A stretch of DNA of 64,000 nucleotides, taken from the NCBI RefSeq assembly GCF_003044565.1, contig NZ_POXG01000001.1, positions 496,001 to 560,000 of the forward strand, given 5' to 3'. Shown here piece after piece: positions 28,954 to 36,877 of the stretch. Position 1 is the stretch's first letter. Every line of letters begins with the position of its first letter. Position numbers and translations under genes: made by a program. Below the pieces are notes generated by a model that searched no databases, was not told the DNA's origin, and worked only from the letters and a program-made list of their open reading frames with translations. This stretch comes from Neisseria sicca. Lineage in GTDB: Bacteria > Pseudomonadota > Gammaproteobacteria > Burkholderiales > Neisseriaceae.

Positions 28954-31035
28954 ATGAAATCGCTCAAAACGTTCCTCATTTGGGGCATTGTGGTTTTGGT
29001 CGGCGTAGCGTCCTTTACCACTCTGGCCCTCAGTCGGGGCGAGCAGGTCAGTGCGGTATGGATGGTCACCGCCGCCGTATCGGTGTACTGCATCGCTTAC
29101 CGTTTTTACAGTCTCTACATCGCCAAATATGTGATGCAGCTTGATCCGAACCGCCTCACGCCCGCCGAACGGCACAATGACGGTTTGGACTATGTGCCGA
29201 CACACAAAGGCGTATTGTTCGGACACCACTTTGCCGCGATTGCGGGCGCAGGCCCCTTGGTCGGTCCCGTACTGGCTGCGCAAATGGGTTATCTGCCGGG
29301 TACGCTGTGGATTATCTTCGGCGTAGTGTTTGCCGGCGCGGTACAAGACATGATGGTCTTGTTCGTCTCCATGCGCCGCGACGGTAAGTCTTTGGGCGAT
29401 ATCGTAAAACAAGAACTCGGCACCGTCCCCGGCGTGATTGCGTCCATCGGTATTTTGATGATTATGGTTATCATCATGGCGGTGTTGGCGCTGATTGTGG
29501 TGAAAGCACTGGTTCACAGCCCTTGGGGTACGTTTACGATTGCCGCCACCATGCCGATTGCTCTGTTTATGGGTATTTACACCCGCTATATCCGTCCGGG
29601 CAAAATCGGCGAGATTTCCATCGTCGGCTTTATCCTGCTGATGCTGGCGGTCATTTACGGCGACAATGTGGCGCACAGCTCCATCGGTCACTGGTTTGAC
29701 CTTGACGGCATCCAGCTCACTTGGGCGATTATGATTTACGGCTTCGTGGCATCAGTATTGCCGGTATGGCTGCTGCTGACTCCGCGCGACTATCTCTCTA
29801 CCTTCCTGAAAATCGGTACGATTGTCGCACTCGCCATCGGCATCCTCATCGTCAGCCCTGCTCTGCAAATGCCTGCCGTAACCCACTTTATCGACGGTTC
29901 CGGCCCTGTATTCTCAGGCGCATTGTTCCCGTTCCTCTTCATTACCATCGCCTGTGGCGCGGTTTCAGGCTTCCACGCGCTGATTTCTTCCGGTACTACG
30001 CCGAAAATGCTGGAAAACGAAACCCACGTCCGCATGATCGGTTACGGCGGTATGTTGATGGAAAGTTTCGTGGCCATTATGGCGCTTGCTGCTGCCGCAT
30101 CGCTTGATCCCGGTGTGTACTTCGCCATGAACAGCCCTGCCGCCCTGATCGGTACGGATGCCAATACCGCCGCTGAAGTGATTACCACCAAGCTGCAATT
30201 CCCTGTCGATGCCGCAACCCTGTTGCACACCGCTAAGGAAGTGGGCGAAAACACCATCCTGTCCCGTGCGGGCGGTGCGCCTACCCTCGCAGTCGGTATG
30301 GCACACATCATGAGCCGCCTGATTCCGGGCGAAGCCATGATGGCATTCTGGTATCACTTTGCCCTGTTGTTTGAAGCCTTGTTCATCCTGACCGCCGTCG
30401 ATGCCGGTACGCGCGTCGCACGTTTCATGATTCAAGACTTGGGCAGTATCTTCTACAAACCTTTCGGCAACACCGACTCCATCCCTGCCAACCTGATTGC
30501 AACCTTCTTCGCCGTGGCATTGTGGGGCTACTTCCTCTACACCGGCGTGACCGACCCGTTGGGCGGCATCAACTCGCTCTGGCCTTTGTTCGGCATCGCC
30601 AACCAAATGCTGGCAGGCGTAGCCTTGATTATGTGTGCCGTTGTGTTGATTAAGATGAAACGCGACCGTTATGTCTGGGTGGCACTCGTTCCCGCCGTCG
30701 GCGTACTGTTTGTAACCTGCTACGCCGGCCTGCAAAAACTGTTCCACAGCGACCCGCGCGTCAGCTTCCTTGCCCATGCCGGCAAATACAGCGAAGCATT
30801 GGCTAAAAACGAAGTCCTCGCGCCCGCTAAAGACATCGGCGAGATGTCGCAAATCATCTTCAACGACCAGATCAATGCCGGCCTGACCGCATTGTTCCTC
30901 TCCGTCGTCGTCGTCGTTGCCATCTACGGTGTGCGTACCGCTATGAAAGCACGCAAAGTCGGCTGGTCAACCGCCAAAGAAATTCCGGCGGTGTACCGCG
31001 ACGGCAAACAACCGGAGGCACAAAGTGAAGCATAA
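28954..31035 (+). CDS. cstA: Carbon starvation protein A family transporter
   Basis: 693 residues with about 16-18 hydrophobic helices. CstA/BtsT proteins import pyruvate or peptides. Family blocks: TPAERHNDGLDYVPTHKGVLFGHHFAAIAGAGPLVGPVLAAQ, the later FHALISSGTTPKMLENE, and NSLWPLFGIANQMLAGVAL. AAGGA precedes the ATG. Its stop overlaps the start of the small YbdD-like gene by 11 bases, a pairing needed for activity in the relatives studied. The 300-bp leader could carry regulation, but no CRP site is evident. Confidence 0.95.
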   Translation: MKSLKTFLIWGIVVLVGVASFTTLALSRGEQVSAVWMVTAAVSVYCIAYRFYSLYIAKYVMQLDPNRLTPAERHNDGLDYVPTHKGVLFGHHFAAIAGAGPLVGPVLAAQMGYLPGTLWIIFGVVFAGAVQDMMVLFVSMRRDGKSLGDIVKQELGTVPGVIASIGILMIMVIIMAVLALIVVKALVHSPWGTFTIAATMPIALFMGIYTRYIRPGKIGEISIVGFILLMLAVIYGDNVAHSSIGHWFDLDGIQLTWAIMIYGFVASVLPVWLLLTPRDYLSTFLKIGTIVALAIGILIVSPALQMPAVTHFIDGSGPVFSGALFPFLFITIACGAVSGFHALISSGTTPKMLENETHVRMIGYGGMLMESFVAIMALAAAASLDPGVYFAMNSPAALIGTDANTAAEVITTKLQFPVDAATLLHTAKEVGENTILSRAGGAPTLAVGMAHIMSRLIPGEAMMAFWYHFALLFEALFILTAVDAGTRVARFMIQDLGSIFYKPFGNTDSIPANLIATFFAVALWGYFLYTGVTDPLGGINSLWPLFGIANQMLAGVALIMCAVVLIKMKRDRYVWVALVPAVGVLFVTCYAGLQKLFHSDPRVSFLAHAGKYSEALAKNEVLAPAKDIGEMSQIIFNDQINAGLTALFLSVVVVVAIYGVRTAMKARKVGWSTAKEIPAVYRDGKQPEAQSEA

Positions 31036-31219
31036 ACTCGCTGCTTGGTGGAAAACCGCCAAACTTACCGCCAACCTCATGGCAGGGGTGCCCGATTATG
31101 AAAACTACGTTGCACAACAACGCAAACATAATCCCAACGCCCCCGTCATGACCGAGCTGCAATTTCAAGACTATTGTCGCAAACGCCGCTGCGGTGCAAA
31201 CGGCGGAAGATGTTGCTAA
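31025..31219 (+). CDS. YbdD/YjiX family small protein (CstA partner)
   Basis: 64 residues, DUF466. Sequence MKHKLAAWWKTAKLTANLMAG and PDYENYVAQQRKHNPNAPVMTELQFQDYCRKRR are the full conserved body of the family; the tail GANGGRCC is Cys-rich. It overlaps the end of cstA by 11 bases, implying coupled translation. Partners of this family assist CstA/BtsT transporters. Confidence 0.93.
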   Translation: MKHKLAAWWKTAKLTANLMAGVPDYENYVAQQRKHNPNAPVMTELQFQDYCRKRRCGANGGRCC

Positions 31220-31237
31220 TCGCTTGAACGGTTGAAA

Positions 31238-31272
31238 AAAAGGTCGTCTGAAAGTTTTCAGACGACCTTTTT
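31238..31272 (+). terminator. DUS-pair terminator after the cstA operon
   Basis: AAAAAGGTCGTCTGAAAG and CTTTCAGACGACC-like arms with a T-run, 18 bp past the stop. Confidence 0.85.
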
Positions 31273-31467
31273 ATATTACAATATTGGCATTTTTAAAATC
31301 AACATAGGCAAATATCATCAGTTAATTCAATTTCCGCCAAAGCGCAACCAGGCAGCGTCGCGGCTTGAGTTCAACAAAAAACTGCTTCTATCTGCCGCCA
31401 AGCTGATTTGAATCAACCCTATTTCAATCCATCCATTACATTTTTACCACCTGCTCAAGGATAAAAC

Positions 31468-32736
31468 ATGAAAAAAAGCATCATCGCAACACTGGTCGGC
31501 ATCGCCGCATTGGGAGGAGCAACCGTTGGCGGAGGCGTTTATGCCGACAACAAATTGAAACAGGAATACTACTTCCAAAACAATCCCGATGCCGACAAGC
31601 GCATGAAAATTACGTTGGATAAATTCGATATGGGACTCACTTCGGGCAAAGTTTCATGGAGAGGCGACATCACTCCTGACTTGTGCCATCAGGACACAAA
31701 ATTCTCAATTCGCGGCGAAGACATCATCACCCGTGGTTTGAACGGCTACACCATCCAAAGCAAAGTCTATTTGGTTGGAGAAGACAATAAAGAAATATTC
31801 CAGTTAGACGGTAATACCGCGCTTTCTTGGGGCGGCGAATTAGACAGCAAACTGACCGTACCTTCTGGCTCACGCACCATTGATTCTGATGAAATCAAAT
31901 GGGAAGCAGCGACTTTGACTGTCAAAGGCCACAAATCCGACCATCAGTACCATCTCGATAATTTCAATTTTGAATGGCCCGGTCTGACTGCCTTCCACCC
32001 TGACAAACCTGAAGACCCAGGTTACCAATTTAATATAAAAAATATCAAATATCAGGCTGATATGGAAAAAGGCAGTACCACTGCAATACGCAATGGTACC
32101 GGTCTCTTCAGTCTAGACTCTGTTTCATTCAAAATGGACAACCAAGTTTTTGATTTCGCCATCGACAAAATGAAAGTTGAAGGCAAACAGACTGCAAAAG
32201 ACAACAAATACACCATGTTAGGACACAGTGCCGTCGAAAACTTCCGCATCAACAACATCAAATTCGACCGCATCAATTACAACTTCAATCTCTACGATAT
32301 CAACGGCGAAGGTATCGACCGCTTCAATAACTTCTCCAACCGACAAAGTAAAGAATGCGTCGATGTGAACAGTCCCGAAACACAAAAAGAGCTGATGGAA
32401 ATCGCAAAAGCCTTTTTAAAAACCGGCATCAGATTCGATTCAAAAGGCAATCAAATCTACTTGAACAACAGCGCCGCCAAAGCTGATGTAGACGCCGCCC
32501 TTCCGCCTATCGAATATCAAAACGACGAGCAGCTTAAACAAGATATCATCAGCAAGCTGAAATACAACGTCAATGCGGAAATCGATAAAACCTTCATCGG
32601 CGAAGCGCTCAAACTGGCTTCTCAATACGATCCGAATATTAAAGAAAGCGATTTGGAAAAAGTAGTAAAGGAAATAGCAACCGCGCTTAATGCCGAAGTC
32701 ACCCAAGACAAGCTGCTTATCAAACGCAGCCAATAA
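31468..32736 (+). CDS. DUF945 (YdgA-like) protein
   Basis: 422 residues. N-terminal hydrophobic segment (about 4-24: SIIATLVGIAALGGATVGGGVYA), then a long beta-rich body. The motif SGKVSWRGDITPDLC and repeated short antiparallel stretches fit the DUF945/YdgA family, which is inner-membrane anchored and of unknown function. CAAGGATAAAAC precedes the ATG. Neisserial genomes often have several DUF945 copies. The gene stands alone between DUS terminators. Confidence 0.8.
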   Translation: MKKSIIATLVGIAALGGATVGGGVYADNKLKQEYYFQNNPDADKRMKITLDKFDMGLTSGKVSWRGDITPDLCHQDTKFSIRGEDIITRGLNGYTIQSKVYLVGEDNKEIFQLDGNTALSWGGELDSKLTVPSGSRTIDSDEIKWEAATLTVKGHKSDHQYHLDNFNFEWPGLTAFHPDKPEDPGYQFNIKNIKYQADMEKGSTTAIRNGTGLFSLDSVSFKMDNQVFDFAIDKMKVEGKQTAKDNKYTMLGHSAVENFRINNIKFDRINYNFNLYDINGEGIDRFNNFSNRQSKECVDVNSPETQKELMEIAKAFLKTGIRFDSKGNQIYLNNSAAKADVDAALPPIEYQNDEQLKQDIISKLKYNVNAEIDKTFIGEALKLASQYDPNIKESDLEKVVKEIATALNAEVTQDKLLIKRSQ

Positions 32737-32790
32737 TCTGCGTGCGAACCTGTTGGAAAATACCGACAGGTTTCACGTTTCTCCAAAACA

Positions 32791-32822
32791 AAAGGTCGTC
32801 TGAAATTTTCAGACGACCTTTT
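32791..32822. terminator. DUS-pair terminator (DUF945 gene / MliC gene)
   Basis: AAAGGTCGTCTGAAA and TTTCAGACGACCTTTT nearly loop-free hairpin between convergent genes. Confidence 0.85.
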
Positions 32823-32880
32823 GTTGTCTTAAAGAGACAGGCATTTCACATCAGCGGGCTCCCGACAATTCACGCAATCA

Positions 32881-33288
32881 TTAACGACGATTACAAGAAG
32901 TGTCTACTTTGTTGCCATAAGGATCAACGAAGCTGAAGAAGGCTTCGCCGCCTTTTTGGTGCCATTCCGCACCTTTGCCGAACAGGCCGCGGTTAGCCAC
33001 ATAACGTTCGCCGGAGCCGGAAACAGCAGAAGACAAGACAGCGCGTTTGTCATCCAAGCTCAACTCGATGCGGTTGGTGTCCAGATTGCGTACAGTCACC
33101 GCCAAACCGTTTTGGCACTCGAAAGACTGAGACGAACGACCGTCATGAGAATGGTTATGACCTTCGTGGTTCATACCATGGTCGTGATGGTGCTCGTGAC
33201 GAGGAGCATCATTGCGTTCATGATCAGGTGCAGCACAAGCACCCAAGGACAAAATAGCCGCTACGGCCAATACAGCTTTAAGTTTCAT
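32881..33288 (-). CDS. His-rich MliC-type lipoprotein (putative lysozyme inhibitor)
   Basis: 135 residues. Lipoprotein signal with lipobox LSLGAC (Cys 18). The mature N-terminus is a His-rich linker with ten histidines in about 30 residues (PRHEHHHDHG, NHEGHNHSHDG). The C-terminal domain SFECQNGLAVTVRN ... GERYVANRGLFGKGAEWHQKGGEAFFSF ... DTSC matches the MliC/PliC fold, with two cysteines for the usual disulfide. MliC proteins block C-type lysozyme in the envelope. Start 33288 follows AGGAG. It lies downstream, same strand, of the Zur-controlled rpmE2-rpmJ2 genes, which together with the His cluster hints at a zinc link (inference). Confidence 0.82.
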   Translation of the reverse strand: MKLKAVLAVAAILSLGACAAPDHERNDAPRHEHHHDHGMNHEGHNHSHDGRSSQSFECQNGLAVTVRNLDTNRIELSLDDKRAVLSSAVSGSGERYVANRGLFGKGAEWHQKGGEAFFSFVDPYGNKVDTSCNRR

Positions 33289-33563
33289 ATTAATACTCCT
33301 GAAAAATGTGGAACTGAATAAACAGTAATTCCATGTTATAAACATCTTTATAGTCTAGCAAGGAAGCTTACTCTAATTTACCTGCAAGCCTCAAATGTAG
33401 CTTTTTCCAAAACTCCGTATTCTTTTCGCAAACATTCAAATTTCTTTCAGCCATGGTTTCACGCCGCCCTCTCTGCCCGCAGGTCGTCTGAAAACAAAAA
33501 AGACCGCCCACGAAAATCATCGCGAGCGGCAATCCATTGAGAGCATTACAAAATATGAAAACA

Positions 33564-33689
33564 TTACCGCTGACGGGCTTTGAAACGGGGATTGCTTTTA
33601 CAGATGACGTAAACTTTACCCTTGCGTCGAACGATTTGACAGTCACGATGGCGCTTCTTCGCCGTTTTCAATGAAGACAAAACCTGCAT
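33564..33689 (-). CDS. rpmJ2: 50S ribosomal protein L36, zinc-free paralogue
   Basis: A 41-codon gene read on the minus strand: [20 protein letters not shown], then [21 protein letters not shown]. This is the type B (YkgO-like) L36: the CxxC...CxxxxH zinc site of standard L36 is not complete. Such paralogues replace the zinc form when zinc is scarce. Its ATG overlaps the TGA of rpmE2 (TGATG), so translation is coupled. Short genes like this are easily missed. Confidence 0.95.
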   Translation of the reverse strand: MQVLSSLKTAKKRHRDCQIVRRKGKVYVICKSNPRFKARQR

Positions 33690-33967
33690 CATTTATCCTT
33701 TCTAAAAGAAGACATCATAGATTGGAACCTTTGGTTGAACTTGCTGGCTCGACCTTCAGTATTCACATTGCGCTGTTTGCCCGTATAGACGGGATGCGAG
33801 GCAGAAGAGGTATCCAATGAGAATAAAGGATATTCTTTGCCGTCGGTCCAAACCATCGTTTTGCCGTGTGTATCCGCACAAGAACGGATCAGCCAGCCTT
33901 CATTGGCACCACTGTCGTAAAAAAGCACAGTACGGTAATTTTCAGGGTGGATATTCGCTTTCATCAT
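33689..33967 (-). CDS. rpmE2: 50S ribosomal protein L31 type B
   Basis: 92 residues: [29 protein letters not shown]...[27 protein letters not shown]. This is the zinc-free L31 paralogue without the CxxC pair of L31 type A. Exchange of L31 and L36 frees zinc during starvation. GGAGG lies before the ATG; a Zur operator overlaps the promoter just upstream. First gene of the rpmE2-rpmJ2 operon. Confidence 0.96.
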   Translation of the reverse strand: MMKANIHPENYRTVLFYDSGANEGWLIRSCADTHGKTMVWTDGKEYPLFSLDTSSASHPVYTGKQRNVNTEGRASKFNQRFQSMMSSFRKDK

Positions 33968-33978
33968 TCCTCCGATAG

Positions 33979-33995
33979 ATGTTATGGTATAACAT
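33979..33995. promoter_or_regulatory. Zur operator
   Basis: ATGTTATGGTATAACAT: a 17-bp palindrome (7-bp arms around GGT). The core TGTTATGGTATAACA fits the meningococcal Zur consensus TGTTATDNHATAACA at every position and also the E. coli Zur box core. It overlaps the -10 of rpmE2, so Zn-Zur binding would block transcription and zinc shortage would release it. Confidence 0.9.
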
Positions 33996-33999
33996 TATA
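33994..33999 (-). promoter_or_regulatory. -10 element of the rpmE2-rpmJ2 promoter
   Basis: On the minus strand this reads TATAAT preceded by TG one base upstream (TGTATAAT), an extended -10. No good -35 is visible, common with extended -10 promoters. It shares two bases with the Zur operator. Confidence 0.65.
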
Positions 34000-34030
34000 C
34001 ATCATAATCCTTAAAATACAACCCCGAAAA

Positions 34031-34070
34031 AAGGTCGTCTGAGAAAGCAAACCATATTCAGACGGCCTTC
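34031..34070. repeat. Mixed-dialect DUS pair between divergent rpmE2 and hemH
   Basis: Left arm AAGGTCGTCTGAG, right arm TTCAGACGGCCT, which is the inverse of AGGCCGTCTGAA (AG-DUS). The two arms use different dialects and pair with mismatches. Confidence 0.7.
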
Positions 34071-34114
34071 ACATTGTTACAATACAGGCTTCCACCCCAA
34101 TCAAAAGGCACATT

Positions 34115-35125
34115 ATGCCGCTTTTCCACATCGAGCCCTCTCTGTCCTATACCCAGCAAAACCGTGTAGGCGTCCTCCTCCTCAATCTCGGCACGCCCAA
34201 TGCTCCGACTGCAGCCGCCGTCAAACCGTATCTTCGAGAATTTTTATCGGACCAACGCGTCGTCGAACTGCCCAAACTCATTTGGCAGCCGATTTTGCAT
34301 GGCTTGGTACTGACACTGCGCCCAAAGAAAAGCGCGCACGCTTACGCCAAAATCTGGTTTGAACAAGGCTCTCCGCTTGCCGTCTACACCCAACGCCAAA
34401 CGGACGCCCTCGCGCAAGCCATGCCCGACACCATCGTCCGCTATGCCATGACCTATGGCAACCCGAGTGTAGAAACCGTCCTTGCCGAAATGAAAGCTCA
34501 AGGCGTGGGCAGATTGCTGATTGTCCCTTTATATCCGCAATACGCCGCCTCCAGCACCGGCGCCGCCTTAGACAAAGTGTTCCAACAACTGCTGAAGCAG
34601 CGCAACCAAATGAGCCTGCGTACCGTCTCCCGTTTCTACGACGACGCAGGCTACATCGATGCTATGAAGCAACAGATTGAAGCCTATTGGAAAGAACACG
34701 GGCGCGGCGAGAAACTCATGTTGAGCTTTCACGGCATTCCGCAAAAAAATTACGATGACGGCGACCCGTATCCCGACGAATGCCGCCACACCGCAAAACT
34801 TCTTGCCCAAGCGCTCAACTTAAACGAACAAGAATACATCGTTTCCTTCCAAAGCCAATTTGGCAAAGCAAAATGGGTAACGCCCAGCACACAAGCCCTG
34901 TTTGACCAACTGCCCAAACAAGGCGTCAGCAAATTGGACGTATTCTGTCCGGGCTTTATGGCAGATTGTCTGGAAACCATGGAAGAGATCGCCATTATGG
35001 GGCGCGAGCAATTTCACGCAGCCGGAGGCAAAGAATACCGCTACATCCCCTGCTTGAACGACCACCCCGCATGGATTCAGGCTTTGACTGAACTGGTCAA
35101 AAACAATCTGCAAGGTTGGCAATGA
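34115..35125 (+). CDS. hemH: Ferrochelatase
   Basis: 336 residues. Inserts Fe2+ into protoporphyrin IX, the last step of heme synthesis. Motifs: GVLLLNLGTPNAPTAAAVKPYLREFLSDQRVVE, RYAMTYGNPS, VPLYPQYAASSTGAALD and MLSFHGIPQKNYDDGDPYPDEC with the catalytic His, plus VSFQSQFGKAKWVTPST and CPGFMADCLETMEEI. AAAAGGCAC precedes the ATG. Cytoplasmic or membrane-associated. Followed by a DUS terminator, then a cytochrome c gene. Confidence 0.98.
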   Translation: MPLFHIEPSLSYTQQNRVGVLLLNLGTPNAPTAAAVKPYLREFLSDQRVVELPKLIWQPILHGLVLTLRPKKSAHAYAKIWFEQGSPLAVYTQRQTDALAQAMPDTIVRYAMTYGNPSVETVLAEMKAQGVGRLLIVPLYPQYAASSTGAALDKVFQQLLKQRNQMSLRTVSRFYDDAGYIDAMKQQIEAYWKEHGRGEKLMLSFHGIPQKNYDDGDPYPDECRHTAKLLAQALNLNEQEYIVSFQSQFGKAKWVTPSTQALFDQLPKQGVSKLDVFCPGFMADCLETMEEIAIMGREQFHAAGGKEYRYIPCLNDHPAWIQALTELVKNNLQGWQ

Positions 35126-35173
35126 CCGGATACATCATGTTTCCAATGAACGCGTTACATTTGATTTAAGTCT

Positions 35174-35209
35174 AAGGTCGTCTGAAAAATCTGTTTTCAG
35201 ACGACCTTT
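35174..35209 (+). terminator. DUS-pair terminator after hemH
   Basis: AAGGTCGTCTGAAAA and TTTTCAGACGACCTTT, about 50 bp past the hemH stop. Confidence 0.8.
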
Positions 35210-35254
35210 ATTGTATTATCGATAAACAGACTACACCGATAAAAAGGACACATC

Positions 35255-35656
35255 ATGACTACAACAAAAAAAATATTGGCAACTGCAATTTTTGCCCTAT
35301 CCGTCCACAGCTCCTTTGCTGCCGATGCTGCTCAAATGGCACAAGGTCAAAAGATTTATGAAAGCAATTGCGCCGCCTGCCACGGTAAAAAAGGTGAAGG
35401 TCGAGGAACCATGTTTCCTCCCCTCTACCAATCAGACTATATTATGAAAAAACCGCAGGCATTGCTGAAAAGCATGACCAAAGGCATCAACGGCCCCATC
35501 AAAGTCAACGGAAAATCTTACAACGGCTTTATGCCTGCAACTGCCATTAACGATGCCGATCTTGCCGCTGTTGCCACCTATATCATGAATGCGTTCAACA
35601 ACGGCGGCGGTACCATTACCGAAAAAGACGTCAAACAGGCTAAAGCGAAAAAATAA
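35255..35656 (+). CDS. Periplasmic monoheme cytochrome c
   Basis: 133 residues. Signal peptide (about 1-22, ending SSFAA), then a class I cytochrome c domain with heme motif CAACH (ESNCAACHGKKGEGRGTMFPPL) and a distal Met in NGFMPATAINDADLAAVATYIMNAF. The Lys-rich tail (VKQAKAKK) is unusual but typical of basic periplasmic proteins. Electron shuttle in respiration (for example to a nitrite or oxygen reductase); partner not identifiable here. AAAAAGGACAC precedes the ATG. Confidence 0.93.
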   Translation: MTTTKKILATAIFALSVHSSFAADAAQMAQGQKIYESNCAACHGKKGEGRGTMFPPLYQSDYIMKKPQALLKSMTKGINGPIKVNGKSYNGFMPATAINDADLAAVATYIMNAFNNGGGTITEKDVKQAKAKK

Positions 35657-35669
35657 GACTTCTTCATAC

Positions 35670-35715
35670 AAAAAGGTCGTCTGAAACCGATATCTCGAGT
35701 TTCAGACGACCTTTT
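35670..35715. terminator. Bidirectional DUS-pair terminator (cytochrome c / rpoH)
   Basis: AAAAAGGTCGTCTGAAAC and GTTTCAGACGACCTTTTT between convergent genes. Confidence 0.87.
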
Positions 35716-35740
35716 TCCTTCTACTGAACTGTTTTGTTTT

Positions 35741-36604
35741 TTAAACCGCTTCAGCTTCTTCCGCGAGGAAACCGCGCAGTTTTTGCATTGCTTTGGCTTC
35801 GATTTGGCGAATGCGCTCGGCGGATACACCGTATTCGGCTGCCAATTCGTGCAGAGTCAATCCGCCATCGTCTTGCAGCCAGCGGCTTTCTACGATGCGG
35901 CGGCTACGGTCGTCCAGTTGCGCCAATGCGTTTTGCAGACCTTCGGTTTGCAGGGCGTAGTGGGCTTGTTTGGACAGTTGGCGGCTGGGTTCGGCATCGT
36001 GGTCGGCAAGCCAGTCGATGGGGGCGAAGCTGTCTTCGTCATCGTTGTTGTCTGCCATGATAGCGATGTCGTGTCCGGTCATGCGTTGTTCCATTTCCAT
36101 GACTTCAGACAATTTGACGCCCAAATCGTCGGCGATATCTTGCGCTTCTTTCGGAGACAAGGCATTCAGGTTTTTACGCATGCTGCGCAGGTTGAAGAAC
36201 AGTTTGCGTTGCGGCTTGGTGGTCGCTACGCGCACCAGTCGCCAGTTGCGCAGGATAAACTCGTGGATTTCGGCCTTAATCCAATGTACGGCGAATGAAA
36301 ACAGGCGTGCGCCACGGCTGGGCTCGTAACGTTTGACCGCTTTCATCAGTCCGATGTTGCCTTCTTGGATAAGGTCGGCTTGGTTCAGGCCATAGCCGTC
36401 GTAGCCTCGTGCGATGGAGACGACGACGCGCAAATGGGAAAGGATGAGTTGTTTGGCGGCGTTAAGGTCGCCTTTTTGCTGACGCTCCGCGAGTTGGCTT
36501 TCTTCTTCGGGCGTCAACATGGGAATGCTGTTAACAGTGTGAATGTATTGCTCAAGGCTGCCGTTGCCGCTGTGAATGACGGGTAATGCAAAGGCGTTGT
36601 TCAT
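35741..36604 (-). CDS. rpoH: RNA polymerase sigma-32 (heat shock sigma factor)
   Basis: 287 residues. Region 2 contains HLRVVVSIARGYDGYGLNQADLIQEGNIGLMKAVKRYEPSRGARLFSFAVHWIKAEIHEFIL (core binding and -10 recognition), the RpoH box follows (RKLFFNLRSMR), and region 4 ends with LTLHELAAEYGVSAERIRQIEAKAMQKLR (-35 recognition). Directs transcription of chaperone and protease genes. The spacer upstream (36605-36877) is AT-rich and shared with the end of lnt; no other gene is seen in it. Confidence 0.97.
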   Translation of the reverse strand: MNNAFALPVIHSGNGSLEQYIHTVNSIPMLTPEEESQLAERQQKGDLNAAKQLILSHLRVVVSIARGYDGYGLNQADLIQEGNIGLMKAVKRYEPSRGARLFSFAVHWIKAEIHEFILRNWRLVRVATTKPQRKLFFNLRSMRKNLNALSPKEAQDIADDLGVKLSEVMEMEQRMTGHDIAIMADNNDDEDSFAPIDWLADHDAEPSRQLSKQAHYALQTEGLQNALAQLDDRSRRIVESRWLQDDGGLTLHELAAEYGVSAERIRQIEAKAMQKLRGFLAEEAEAV

Positions 36605-36877
36605 AAGAGGTGCTTTCCTTTATATGATGCAGAGACTGTTGTTTACTTGTTGTTTGCCGTGCAGTATATCACTGCCTGTTGCCCTATCGTATGCTGTCAA
36701 ATGCCTTTTTCTGTAAAAGACTGTTTGATAGGTGAATTTTTATCTTTTATAAAATTCGATTGATTTTGAAAATTTGACTGGTTTACTGGGAATAAGTTCA
36801 GTATATTACAAACATTCTTGTATGTAAATAATAAATTTCAAGAAAAACGGCCTTATAAAAAGACCGATTTTTCAAAC

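Noticed and set aside
28858..29691. Minus-strand frame antisense to cstA
   Set aside because: His/Asn/Gln-rich shadow of the membrane protein gene.
30905..30925. GTC triplet run in cstA as a possible phase-variable repeat
   Set aside because: Five in-frame codons for a Val-rich helix; triplet changes would not shift frame.
33368..33646. Minus-strand frame overlapping rpmJ2
   Set aside because: Different frame from the clear L36 gene and without family resemblance.
36680..36720. TTGACA on the minus strand upstream of rpoH as a promoter
   Set aside because: The nearest TATACT is 26 bp away, too far for a standard promoter; not supported.
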